Part shown: positions 1-7,095 of the stretch, piece after piece
Layout: every line of letters starts with the position of its first letter
Position numbering within the stretch: position 1 is the stretch's first letter
Assembly (NCBI GenBank): GCA_946481225.1
Contig: CAMLNJ010000032.1
Coordinates: forward strand, 1 to 12,301
Length of the DNA stretch: 12,301 bases
DNA from: an uncultured Verrucomicrobiota bacterium
GTDB taxonomy: Bacteria; Verrucomicrobiota; Verrucomicrobiae; Opitutales; Opitutaceae
Reading direction: 5' to 3'
Program-made: the position numbers and the translations under genes
Notes under the pieces: model-generated
Databases searched by the model: none
Seen by the model: only the letters and a program-made list of their open reading frames with translations
Told to the model about the DNA's origin: nothing

Positions 1-682
1 CGGCGGGGACCAGGGGGGCGAGTTTGAAGGCCCACTTGTAGAGGTCCATGTTGGCGTGGAGGCAGCCGGGCTGCTCGTGCTCGACGGCGGTCTCGCGGGC
101 GAGCGGCGCGCGGTTGAGCGGGCGGGCCGGCGCGGTGAAAAAGCGGAACGCGTCGTAGTGGGTGCAGCGCAGCGTCTGGGCCTCGACGACGGCGGCCGTC
201 TCCTCGGGGGCGAGGCGGAGCGGGAGCTGGTTGTGGCGCAGCTCCTCCGGCGTTTGACGATAGACCATGGCCCACTCGTGCAGGCCGAAGCAGCCGAAGG
301 CTGCGGGCCGCGAGGCGACGGCGGCGAGGAAGCCGCGCAGCCAGGCGACGAAGGCGCGGCGTTTCTCCAGGACGGCGGCGGGGCGCAGCGAAACGCCGTA
401 TGTGGTTTCCTCATACTCCGGGCGGGCGAGGAACGCGCGGGCGGCGGGGCCGGCGAGGGCGACGCCCGGGCCGGGGAACCAGCGGCGGAGCCAGGAGGGA
501 CGGTGGCCGTAATAGGTGAAAAGAAAGTCGTAGACGGGGTGCTTTTCGGCGCGGGCGGCGCGCGCCTGGTGCGGGTCGGTCCACGCGCGCACGCGGTCCT
601 CGTGGGTCCGGGCGCGCGCGAGCCAGTCGGCTTCTGCGAGCACGAGCGGCGCGGCGGACGGGGCGGAGGCGAGGGCGGTCAT
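1..682 (-). CDS. 3-methyladenine DNA glycosylase-like family protein, N-terminal part (C-terminus beyond window)
   Basis: The reverse strand reads open from the left edge to an ATG at 682, giving 227 residues without a stop. The text matches a conserved bacterial family generally labelled 3-methyladenine DNA glycosylase: HPVYDFLFTYYGHRPSWLRR (48-67), FGCFGLHEWAMVYRQ (129-143), LRCTHYDAFRFF (171-182) and EQPGCLHANMDLYKWAFKLA (203-222). The many His, Cys and aromatic residues in these blocks suggest a metal or active site, but I see no helix-hairpin-helix glycosylase motif in the visible part, so the enzymatic name rests on family labelling only. An in-frame ATG at 700 is an alternative start; neither has a clear ribosome binding site. 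It is divergent from the GYF_2-RDD gene across about 200 bp. Family membership is fairly sure, the function is not. Confidence 0.8.
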   Translation of the reverse strand, partial: MTALASAPSAAPLVLAEADWLARARTHEDRVRAWTDPHQARAARAEKHPVYDFLFTYYGHRPSWLRRWFPGPGVALAGPAARAFLARPEYEETTYGVSLRPAAVLEKRRAFVAWLRGFLAAVASRPAAFGCFGLHEWAMVYRQTPEELRHNQLPLRLAPEETAAVVEAQTLRCTHYDAFRFFTAPARPLNRAPLARETAVEHEQPGCLHANMDLYKWAFKLAPLVPA

Positions 683-700
683 GGGAGGCGCCGCGACCAT

Positions 701-895
701 GGAGGGCGCGTTTGCGATGGCAATCCGGGGAGGCGTAGGAATTTGTCCGATTCTCCGAAGCGAAAGCCCGACCACGCATCGTTTGGCGCGAGGGTAAGCG
801 GTCCGCGTGACGAGTTCGCCAAATTCGAGAAAAAGCGTTTCGCTCTGCGGCAAAGGGTTGCCTCTCCGCGAAAAGACCCGCTGCGTAAGTTTACT
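701..895. promoter_or_regulatory. Divergent intergenic region presumed to hold promoters for both sides
   Basis: This 195-bp gap separates the leftward glycosylase-like gene from the rightward ten-gene operon, so promoters for both are expected here by position. It includes the only A-rich patch of the area, around 820-842. I could not find a -35/-10 pair with reasonable spacing on either strand; TTGCCT at 858-863 has no suitable -10 partner. A plus-strand reading frame is open through the gap, but its residues look like noise upstream of the ATG at 896. Confidence 0.3.
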
Positions 896-1657
896 ATGCC
901 CTGGTATTATGAAGCAGACCGCCAGCAGCGCGGCCCGGTGACGGACGAGGAATTTGCCCGGCTCGTGCAGTCGGGCGCGGTGCGAGCGGAGACGCTCGTT
1001 TGGCGCGAGGGTTGGCCTGATTGGAAACCTTACGGGCAGTCGGGCGGGGCCGGAGCGGTCGAGCCCGAGGGCGACACGGCGGTGTGCGCGGTGAGCGGCC
1101 AGCGCCGTCCGAAGCGCGACATGCTGGAGTTCGAGGGCCGCTGGGTGAGCGCCGAGCACAAGGAGGAGTTTTTCCAACGCTTGCGCGAGGGTGTGGCGCA
1201 GCCGAGCGAGATGATCTACGCGACCTTCGGCCAACGTTTCTGCGCGAAGTTCATCGACGGCGCCATTCTTTGGGTGGTCAACATGGCGCTCGGCGCCGGC
1301 GTGGGGGCCGCCATGGGCGCGGTTCTCCTGTCGGGCGGCCCGGATTCCGCGGGCGCCGCGGGCGCGATGATCGCGATCCAAGTGGTGGTGCAACTTCTGA
1401 GCATGGCGGTGGGTATTTCCTATTCGCTCTATTTTATCCGCAAGCAGGACGCGACCCCGGGCAAACGCGTGCTTGGCCTCAAGGTGCTGCGCGCCGACGG
1501 CTCGAAATTGAGCAAAGGTCGGATCGTCGGGCGCCACTTCGCCGAGCTCGTAAGCGGCATGATCCTGATGATCGGCTACCTCATGGCTGCGTTCGACAAG
1601 GAGCAGCGCCGCGCCCTCCATGACAGAATGTGCGACACCCGCGTGGTGAAGGCCTGA
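896..1657 (+). CDS. GYF_2 domain plus RDD family membrane protein
   Basis: A 253-residue protein. Residues 1-47 form a GYF_2 domain: WYY at 3-5, GPV at 13-15, then W36, the GW pair at 39-40 and W43. GYF-type domains bind proline-rich or partner peptides. Residues 63-100 contain CAVSGQ and a basic/aromatic stretch that looks like a degenerate zinc ribbon with one remaining Cys. Residues 110-253 are an RDD domain: RFCAKFIDG at 114-122, a long Gly/Ala-rich hydrophobic stretch, a second membrane segment, the ATPGKRVLGLKV block, and the C-terminal LHDRMCDTRVV. The likely topology is a cytosolic GYF head on a three-helix membrane anchor. The frame is open upstream to position 56, but homology begins at this ATG. 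It is the first gene of the operon and lies 28 bp before the next. Domain calls are strong; the cellular role is unknown. Confidence 0.9.
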   Translation: MPWYYEADRQQRGPVTDEEFARLVQSGAVRAETLVWREGWPDWKPYGQSGGAGAVEPEGDTAVCAVSGQRRPKRDMLEFEGRWVSAEHKEEFFQRLREGVAQPSEMIYATFGQRFCAKFIDGAILWVVNMALGAGVGAAMGAVLLSGGPDSAGAAGAMIAIQVVVQLLSMAVGISYSLYFIRKQDATPGKRVLGLKVLRADGSKLSKGRIVGRHFAELVSGMILMIGYLMAAFDKEQRRALHDRMCDTRVVKA

Positions 1658-1685
1658 TCGAAAAGGGCCCAGAGTCGCCGCGTCC

Positions 1686-2285
1686 ATGTCGACCCTCACG
1701 CCGACGTCTTCGACCGAAGGCTTCGCGCCGCCTTGCCCGAAGTGCAAGGCACCGCTGGCCGGCCTGGACCTTGAGGAAGAGCGCGGCGAGGGAGCGTGCG
1801 ATGCCTGCGCGACGCCGATCGAGTTCGCGTTGTTCCCCGCGCGGCGGCGGCCGAAGGTCGTCGCGCGCGTTACCCGCTCGGTCGAGGGCGATTCCACCTG
1901 TTATTTCCATCCCGCAAATCACGCCGCCGTGATCTGCGACGGCTGCGGGCGCTATCTTTGCACGGTCTGCGAAGTGCCCTCGGAAGACGGCCGTCGTCTT
2001 TGCCCGCCCTGCGTATCCTCGGCGCGGAAAAAGACGGTGCAGAAGGCAGACGAGATCGTGGTCTACGACCAGATGTCGCTCACCCTCGCGTTGCTGCCGA
2101 TGCTCGCCTGGTCGGTGACGGTGCTCACGGCTCCGATCGTGCTCGGCCTGGTGATCTACGGTTGGCGCAAGCCGCGCAGCCTGATCCGTCCGGGGCGCTG
2201 GCGCTTCATCGTGGCGGCCGTGGCGGCCGTGCTCCAGATCGCCGGGTGGATAACGTTCGGCACCCTGTTTTGGCTGAGGAACTGA
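1686..2285 (+). CDS. Double zinc-module, two-TM membrane protein of unknown function
   Basis: A 199-residue protein I cannot assign to a characterised family. An N-terminal zinc ribbon is formed by CPKC (17-20) and CDAC (38-41). A second module, 72-109, has the B-box-like spacing C-x2-H-x8-C-x2-C-x4-C-x2-C-x10-C-x2-C (C72, H75, C84, C87, C92, C95, C106, C109). Two hydrophobic segments follow, about 131-159 and 174-196, the protein ending three residues later. The zinc heads probably lie in the cytoplasm and mediate protein contacts; this is inferred from motif type only. No clear Shine-Dalgarno precedes the ATG. The next gene begins 2 bp after the stop, supporting one operon. A related module occurs in the gene at 2812. 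Confidence 0.88.
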   Translation: MSTLTPTSSTEGFAPPCPKCKAPLAGLDLEEERGEGACDACATPIEFALFPARRRPKVVARVTRSVEGDSTCYFHPANHAAVICDGCGRYLCTVCEVPSEDGRRLCPPCVSSARKKTVQKADEIVVYDQMSLTLALLPMLAWSVTVLTAPIVLGLVIYGWRKPRSLIRPGRWRFIVAAVAAVLQIAGWITFGTLFWLRN

Positions 2286-2287
2286 CG

Positions 2288-2815
2288 ATGGCGGCATCTT
2301 CTCGCGTCTATAAAAAACTTCTTGGCTGGCGCGGCAGCATCGGCAGTCGCTTCAGCCTTTGGGTCGGCCCCGACCATGTGCTGCTCGTCGAGGCGAACAT
2401 GATGACGGAGCGCTACCAGCGCGTGTGGTTGCGCGATTTGCAGGGCTTTCTTGTGCGACCCAGCAACGAGGCGCGTTGGGCGACGGGGATCGGCGCCGCC
2501 TTGGTTTTGCTCTTTGGCGTCCTGGCCATGGCGACGGACGACGCGGCTCCGGTGTTCTGGGTCTTTTTCGCGCTGTGCCTGCCGATCCTGATCTTCGGCA
2601 TTGTCGGCGCGCGCACCTGCCGCCTCTACGCGGTCACGGCGGTGCAACGCGCCGAGTGGCCGAATGTCGCGCGGAAACGGCACGTGAAAAAGATCCTCGC
2701 CCGGCTCGATCCGCTGGTGCGCGAGGCGCAGCGGGCGGATGTCGCCGCGGCGGTTCCGCCGCCCATTCCCTCGGAGGGGTCCGAGCAGCCGCCGGCCGAG
2801 CCCGCCGCCCCATGA
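2288..2815 (+). CDS. Two-TM membrane protein of unknown function
   Basis: A 175-residue protein I do not recognise. Residues 1-60 are soluble and rich in aromatic and basic residues (YKKLLGWRG, RFSLWVGPDHVLLVEANM); the alternating pattern could be a small beta domain of PH-like type, but that is a guess. Two hydrophobic segments follow (about 65-82 and 88-107), then a basic region and a Pro/Glu-rich tail (PPPIPSEGSEQPPAEPAAP). A proline-rich tail would be a plausible ligand for the GYF_2 domain encoded two genes upstream, though this is inference. GAGGA at 2276-2280 is a good ribosome binding site. The stop overlaps the next start as ATGA. Confidence 0.85.
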   Translation: MAASSRVYKKLLGWRGSIGSRFSLWVGPDHVLLVEANMMTERYQRVWLRDLQGFLVRPSNEARWATGIGAALVLLFGVLAMATDDAAPVFWVFFALCLPILIFGIVGARTCRLYAVTAVQRAEWPNVARKRHVKKILARLDPLVREAQRADVAAAVPPPIPSEGSEQPPAEPAAP

Positions 2816-3177
2816 CGCCGGACGCGGTCATCCCGCCGCCGGTGCCGGCGCGGGCGGTCGCGCCACGGCGGCGTTGCGTGCGCCACGAGGAGCGCGAGGC
2901 GGTCGCGCGCTGCGTAGACTGCGGCGGCGGTTTTTGCCGCGAGTGCGTCACGGAACATGAGGATCGGTTGTATTGCGCCCCCTGTTTCGCCCGGCGCGCG
3001 ACGGCCGGCGCGCGGCGTTCCGTCCGTGCGCCCTGGCGCCGGGCGCGCTCGGCCGCGCTCGCCGCGGGCTCGGTGTTTTTCCTCGTGGCGGGCTTCTATC
3101 TGCTCGGCCGCGCGCTGGCCGCGATTCCGACGCAGGTGCACGACGGAACGGTGTGGAAGGAGACCTTTGACCCATGA
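2812..3177 (+). CDS. B-box-like zinc-finger, single-TM membrane protein
   Basis: A 121-residue protein. After a Pro-rich start, residues 22-58 form a cysteine/histidine module with spacing C-x2-H-x8-C-x2-C-x4-C-x2-C-x9-C-x2-C (C22, H25, C34, C37, C42, C45, C55, C58), like a B-box zinc finger. A basic Arg-rich linker (60-79) precedes one membrane helix (about 81-99), so the zinc module is predicted to stay in the cytoplasm by the positive-inside rule. About 20 residues follow on the other side. The module closely parallels that in the 1686 gene, so duplication and shuffling within the operon is likely. The start overlaps the previous stop as ATGA, and the stop overlaps the next start the same way. 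Function unknown. Confidence 0.88.
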   Translation: MTPDAVIPPPVPARAVAPRRRCVRHEEREAVARCVDCGGGFCRECVTEHEDRLYCAPCFARRATAGARRSVRAPWRRARSAALAAGSVFFLVAGFYLLGRALAAIPTQVHDGTVWKETFDP

Positions 3178-4358
3178 CGGCGGCGCGCCCGAAGGAAGCC
3201 GGCCCCACCGCCACTGAGCTCGTCGAGGAGTCGGTGCATCTGCTGCGCGGCGCGCCGGCGTCGGCCTGGGCGATCTATTTGTCCGGCGTGACGCCCTGGC
3301 TGCTCGGTCTCTCCTGGTTCTGGGCCACGGCAAGCTGGTTCGCGCCGCGGCCCGCGGAGATCCTGTGGCACGCGTCGGGGCTCGCGCTGCTTTATCTCTG
3401 GCTCAAGACCGCGCAGGCGGCGTTTTGCGCGCGGTTGCGGGCGGCGCGTCTCGGCGTCGAGCCGCCGTCGCTCGGACCGAAGGCGCTGTGGCGCATCGCG
3501 GTGCGACAGGCGGCCCTGCAAGGCTGGGCCGTGCCGGTCCTGCCGGTGGCCGGGGCTCTGACGGTGCCGGCGGGCGCGGCGTGGATGTTTTTTGAAAACG
3601 CGACCGCGCTTGCCGTCACGGAGGACGCGCCCGGCGAGACGCTTGGCGGCCGCGCGTGGCGTGAGGCGAAGCGCTGGCCGGGGCCGGCGCATCTCGCGTT
3701 GCTTTTCTTTTCCGGGCTCTGGCTTTGCGCGTGGGTGAATATCGCGAGCACCTTCTACGTGCTGCCCTGGCTCGCGCGAACCCTCCTCGGCGTCGAAAAC
3801 CTCTTCGCGCTGAGCGGCTGGTGGGGGCTCAACAGCACCTTTCTCGCCCTCGTGACGGCGCTGAGCTGGCTCGCGGTCGATCCGCTCGTGAAGGCCTACC
3901 ACGTCCTGCGGACCTTCTATGGCGAGGCGCGGCTCACCGGAGCGGATCTGCGTCTCGAGATACGGCGTCCGGCGAACGCCCGCCGCGGCGCGGCGCGCTC
4001 GGCCGCCGTGGTGTTGGCCGCGTGCTGGTTTTTGTCGGGCGGAGGGGAGGCCGGGGCGCTGCGCGCGCAGGACGATCCGGCCCCGGCGGCGACGCCCGCC
4101 GAGGTCGATGCCGCGCTGGATTCGGCCCTGCGCGCGCGGGAGTTTCTCTGGCGCCTGGAGCCGTTGCCCGTCCCGGAAGCCGAGGAGGCCGGCGATAGCG
4201 CGCTCAAGGCGCTGGCGCGGCGTTGCGTGGAGACGATCATGCAGATCGCGAGCTTCTGGGACGGCTCAAGGACTGGTGGGACGATCTCTTCGGCGACGAC
4301 GAGACCGAGCCGGAACCGAAGCGTCAGCCCCGTGAACCCGCCGACTACGGCGCCTTGA
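3174..4358 (+). CDS. DUF4129-protein, N-terminal membrane part (frameshifted)
   Basis: A 394-residue reading frame whose first 362 residues look genuine. They hold several hydrophobic segments (roughly 29-56, 63-84, 117-146, 169-205, 222-246, and one near 280-295) and a following region EVDAALDSALRAREFLWRL typical of the part that precedes the DUF4129 domain. After W362 (4257-4259) the frame changes character: it becomes a Ser/Thr/Arg/Pro-rich string with low G+C third positions, ending at TGA 4356-4358. From 4259 the -1 frame carries the expected continuation. A single missing G in the run at 4258-4260 would rejoin both parts into one protein of about 557 residues. AAGGAG at 3157-3162 serves as ribosome binding site; the ATG overlaps the previous stop. 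Real mutation, assembly error and two coupled genes remain possible. Confidence 0.75.
   Translation: MTAARPKEAGPTATELVEESVHLLRGAPASAWAIYLSGVTPWLLGLSWFWATASWFAPRPAEILWHASGLALLYLWLKTAQAAFCARLRAARLGVEPPSLGPKALWRIAVRQAALQGWAVPVLPVAGALTVPAGAAWMFFENATALAVTEDAPGETLGGRAWREAKRWPGPAHLALLFFSGLWLCAWVNIASTFYVLPWLARTLLGVENLFALSGWWGLNSTFLALVTALSWLAVDPLVKAYHVLRTFYGEARLTGADLRLEIRRPANARRGAARSAAVVLAACWFLSGGGEAGALRAQDDPAPAATPAEVDAALDSALRAREFLWRLEPLPVPEAEEAGDSALKALARRCVETIMQIASFWDGSRTGGTISSATTRPSRNRSVSPVNPPTTAP
4256..4262 (+). other. Apparent -1 frameshift site in the DUF4129 gene
   Basis: The sequence TTCTGGGAC around 4254-4262 is where codon bias and protein sense move from the frame of 3174 to the frame of 4846. 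Upstream text ends ...MQIASFW; downstream in the new frame it reads GRLKDWWDDLFGDDE. Adding one G to the GGG run at 4258-4260 joins them as ...ASFWGRLKDWWDD... . The site is not a canonical X-XXY-YYZ slippery heptamer, so programmed frameshifting is less likely than a deletion or a sequencing error. Confidence 0.7.
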
Positions 4359-4846
4359 TGCGCGTGTTGCTCTACGGGTTGCTCGCTCTCTGCGCCCTCG
4401 CGCTTCTATGGGTCCTCTGGGTCGGCTGGCGCCAACAACGCCGGCCCGGTCCGCGCATGCTCGCCGTCGCTCAGGCGGTCGCGCTTCCGCCCGATCTCAA
4501 CGACGAGAAACTCGAGGCCTCGCGCCTTCCTTCCGAGGAATGGCTCGCCTTGGCGCGCGAGCAGATGGCTCGCGGCGAGTGGCGACTCGCCCTGCGCGCC
4601 CTTTATCTGGCCACGCTTGCCGGGCTCGGCGCGGAAGGCCTGGTCACGCTGACGCGGGCGAAAACCAATCTCGATTACGAGCGCGAGCTTGGCCGGCGTG
4701 CCGCCGGGCGAGGGGAACTGCTCGCCGCCTTCCATCGGCGCCGGCTCGCCTTCGAGAGCGTGTGGTATGGGCGGGAAATCGCGGGCGAGCCCGAGGTGCG
4801 GGCCTGGTTCGCGGAATTGCAGCAAGGCCGGGGAGGCCCGACATGA
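4358..4846 (+). CDS. DUF4129 domain, C-terminal part of the split gene
   Basis: This frame carries one membrane helix (VLLYGLLALCALALLWVLWV) and then a cytosolic or periplasmic helical domain matching DUF4129: LPSEEWLALAREQMARGEWR, LALRALYLATLAGLG, TNLDYERELGRR and a terminal FESVWYG block. Coding sense continues upstream in frame to 4259 and the frame is open from a TTG at 4223. The first ATG is at 4358, overlapping the upstream stop as TGATG, so reinitiation could give a separate 162-residue protein. The 4259-4357 stretch (GRLKDWWDDLFGDDETEPEP...) has strong G+C third positions, which argues that it is translated and that this is the second half of one DUF4129 protein. DUF4129 proteins habitually sit beside MoxR/DUF58/DUF4350 genes, as here. 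The stop overlaps the next ATG. Confidence 0.78.
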   Translation: MRVLLYGLLALCALALLWVLWVGWRQQRRPGPRMLAVAQAVALPPDLNDEKLEASRLPSEEWLALAREQMARGEWRLALRALYLATLAGLGAEGLVTLTRAKTNLDYERELGRRAAGRGELLAAFHRRRLAFESVWYGREIAGEPEVRAWFAELQQGRGGPT

Positions 4847-6120
4847 GACGTCCGTCCGCGTGGCTGCTTGTCGCTTTGCTCGGCTTCGTGCTCCTCTGGG
4901 GCGTGGCCTCGGTCTATCGGCTCCGTGTCGCGCGCGGGGACGTGTTTCCCGAATACTCCACGTTGCGCGCCGATCCGCTGGGCGCGCGGGCCCTGCACGA
5001 CGCCGCGCGCCTGCTGCCCGGCCGGCGGGTGGAGCGCTGGACGCGCCCGCTGACCCGGCTCGAGGCCGGGCCGGGCGACTTGATTGTCGTGGCAGGCATC
5101 CCGCGCTCGCTTGATCCGGACGAGTGGGCGGCGCTCGACCGCGTGGCCATCGCCGGGGCCTCGGTGGTCGCCGCGTGGCGGGCGGAGTCGAGCAAACCGC
5201 AGGACGCCGCCGTCAGCCGGCAACTTCGGGCCGAGCCCTGGGCCGAACCCGAGCCCGCGCCTCCGCCGAAAGACGGCAAGGCGGCGGAGAAGAACAAGGG
5301 CAAGGACGGGAATAAGGACGCGAAAAAGAGCGCGGGCGAGGATGCCGACCAAGACGACTCGGCCTCCGACGACGCGGTCGACGAATCGCCTCCCCGCTTC
5401 GCGTCGGAACACGAACGCCGCTGGGGATTTCGTCTTTCGCGCCGCGAGCTCGTGACGCGCGACGGCGAGCCGGACGCGCGGCGCGCCGAGGATGCGCCCC
5501 CCGAGTGGAGCGACACGTTCGCGAGTTGGCGTTCGGACCTGTTTTTCCTGCCGCGCCCCGACGCCGGCTGGCGCGTCTTGTATCGACGCGGTGGCGACGC
5601 CGTGATGATCCGGCGCGAGCGCGGCGCCGGTCGCCTGACCCTGCTGGCCGACAACTTCCCGCTGAGCAACGAGGCGGCGCAGCGCGAGCGCGCCACCGCA
5701 TTGCTCGCCGACATTCTCGGCGCCGCGCGTCGCGTGGTCTTCGTGGAGTCCCATCTCGGGGTGGAGACCGACGACGGGGTGGCCGCGCTGGCGCGACGCT
5801 ACGGCCTCGGCGGGGCGGCGGTGATGGCGCTGGTGCTGGCGGCGCTCTGGTTCTGGCGCGACGCGAGCCCGCTGGCGCCGGTGCCTCCCGAGGACGCCGA
5901 GCTGCGGATCTCGATCGCCCCCACGGAGGGGCTCGAGGCGCTGCTGCGCCGCGCCGTGCCGCCGGCCAAGCTGCACGCGGCCTGCGTCGAGGCCTGGCGC
6001 GCGACGGCCAGCGCGCCGGACAAGCGGCGTCTCGAAGGCGCCGCGATCCCGGCTCACGCCGATCCGGTCGCCGCGCACCGGGCCGCCGTGCGCGCTCTTT
6101 CCCGAAAGACCCTTTCATGA
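4843..6120 (+). CDS. DUF4350 domain-containing membrane protein
   Basis: A 425-residue protein. A hydrophobic N-terminal helix (7-24) is followed by the family signature region FPEYSTLRADPLGARALHDA (35-54), in which the 'Y-S-x-R-x-x-P-x-G-x-x-A' pattern begins DUF4350. Residues 79-115 (DLIVVAGIP, VAIAGASVVAAW) form a Rossmann-like GATase-style beta/alpha core. A charged, low-complexity Pro/Lys/Asp/Glu stretch (about 135-184) interrupts the domain before RRWGFRLSRREL. The GAGRLTLLADNFPLSN block continues the core, and a C-terminal helix near 323-340 anchors the end, so the domain probably faces the periplasm between two helices. GGAGG at 4832-4836 is a good ribosome binding site; the start overlaps the DUF4129 stop and the stop overlaps moxR. 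The family has no proven biochemical function. Confidence 0.9.
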   Translation: MRRPSAWLLVALLGFVLLWGVASVYRLRVARGDVFPEYSTLRADPLGARALHDAARLLPGRRVERWTRPLTRLEAGPGDLIVVAGIPRSLDPDEWAALDRVAIAGASVVAAWRAESSKPQDAAVSRQLRAEPWAEPEPAPPPKDGKAAEKNKGKDGNKDAKKSAGEDADQDDSASDDAVDESPPRFASEHERRWGFRLSRRELVTRDGEPDARRAEDAPPEWSDTFASWRSDLFFLPRPDAGWRVLYRRGGDAVMIRRERGAGRLTLLADNFPLSNEAAQRERATALLADILGAARRVVFVESHLGVETDDGVAALARRYGLGGAAVMALVLAALWFWRDASPLAPVPPEDAELRISIAPTEGLEALLRRAVPPAKLHAACVEAWRATASAPDKRRLEGAAIPAHADPVAAHRAAVRALSRKTLS

Positions 6121-7082
6121 ATCCGGAATTCGCCAACGCCACCGAAACCCTCGCCGCCGCCCGCGCCGAGATCGCCAAGGTCATCATCGGCCAGGATGCC
6201 GTGATCGAGCTGGCGCTCGTCACGCTCCTCACCCGCCAGCACGCGCTCATCGAGGGCGTGCCCGGGGTCGCGAAGACGTTGCTCGTCCGCACGCTCGGCC
6301 ACGTGCTCGGCGTGCCGGCGGGCCGCGTGCAGTTCACGCCGGATCTGATGCCCGCCGACATCACGGGCACGAACGTCTTCAATCTTCAGGCGAACTCGTT
6401 CACGCTCGTGCGCGGACCGGTGTTCACGAGCTTCCTGCTCGCCGACGAAATCAACCGCGCGCCGGCCAAGACGCAGGCCGCGCTCCTCCAGGCGATGCAG
6501 GAGCGGGTGGTGACGATCGACCGCGAGACGCACGCGCTCGACGACGCCTTCACCGTTTTCGCCACGCAGAACCCTGCGGATTCCGAGGGGACCTATCCTT
6601 TGCCCGAGGCGCAGAAGGACCGCTTCATGGTGAAAATCCGCATGGAGCCGCCTTCGCGCGACGAGGAGCTGGAGCTCGCCCGTCGGATCCTCGTCGGCGA
6701 GAGCCCGGAAAAACGCCTCGCCGACGGCGCGGTGAAGGCGGTCCTCGGCCCGGGCGAGCTGACGCGCCTGCGCGCCACGCTCGGCCAGGTGTTGTTGCGC
6801 GACGAGCTCGCCGCCTACGCGGTGGACCTCGTGCGCGCCACGCGCGGGCATGAGAGCGTCATGGTCGGCGCCGGTCCGCGCGCCACGCTCGCCCTTCTGC
6901 TGGGCGCGCGCGCCCGCGCGGCGGTGGCCGGGCGCGACTTCGCCACGCCGGACGACGTGCGCGGGCTTGCGGCCGCCGTGCTCGGGCATCGCCTCGTGCT
7001 GCGGCCGGAGTTCGAGATCGAAGGCGTGACCGTCGAGGAGGTGCTGGCGCGCATCCTCGATCAGGTGGCCGTGCCGCGCTGA
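6117..7082 (+). CDS. MoxR-family AAA+ ATPase
   Basis: A 321-residue protein of the usual MoxR length. Walker A is GVPGVAKT (47-54), Walker B LLADE (107-111) with the following INRAPAKTQAALLQAMQE, sensor 1 lies in FATQNP with N152, and EGTYPLPEAQKDRF (157-170) contains the arginine-finger region with R169. The lid domain has GAGPRATLALL and the DVRGLAAAVLGHRL block of AAA_lid_2. Most relatives have LDRF where this has KDRF. MoxR ATPases act as chaperone-like machines on VWA-type or DUF58 partners; the DUF58 gene follows after 13 bp, which supports that pairing here. It starts inside the DUF4350 stop (ATGA) without a strong ribosome binding site, implying translational coupling. The identification is firm; the client is unknown. 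Confidence 0.97.
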   Translation: MNPEFANATETLAAARAEIAKVIIGQDAVIELALVTLLTRQHALIEGVPGVAKTLLVRTLGHVLGVPAGRVQFTPDLMPADITGTNVFNLQANSFTLVRGPVFTSFLLADEINRAPAKTQAALLQAMQERVVTIDRETHALDDAFTVFATQNPADSEGTYPLPEAQKDRFMVKIRMEPPSRDEELELARRILVGESPEKRLADGAVKAVLGPGELTRLRATLGQVLLRDELAAYAVDLVRATRGHESVMVGAGPRATLALLLGARARAAVAGRDFATPDDVRGLAAAVLGHRLVLRPEFEIEGVTVEEVLARILDQVAVPR

Positions 7083-7095
7083 GGAATTTTCGCCC

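Noticed and set aside
56..895. Plus-strand open frame extending the GYF_2-RDD gene upstream by 280 residues
   Set aside because: The residues are Gly/Arg/Ala-rich noise antisense to the glycosylase-like gene; recognisable homology begins at the ATG at 896.
855..898. Sigma-70-like promoter just before the operon (TTGCCT and TACTAT)
   Set aside because: TACTAT overlaps the start codon and the spacing to TTGCCT is far too long.
4223..4357. TTG at 4223 as a genuine independent start for the C-terminal DUF4129 part
   Set aside because: It would overlap the upstream frame by 136 bases where that frame still codes for good sequence up to 4259; a frameshift or reinitiation at 4358 explains the data better.
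4675..6078. Long minus-strand open frame opposite the DUF4350 gene
   Set aside because: Arg/Ala/Pro-rich shadow typical of high-G+C DNA; the plus strand holds a recognisable DUF4350 protein.
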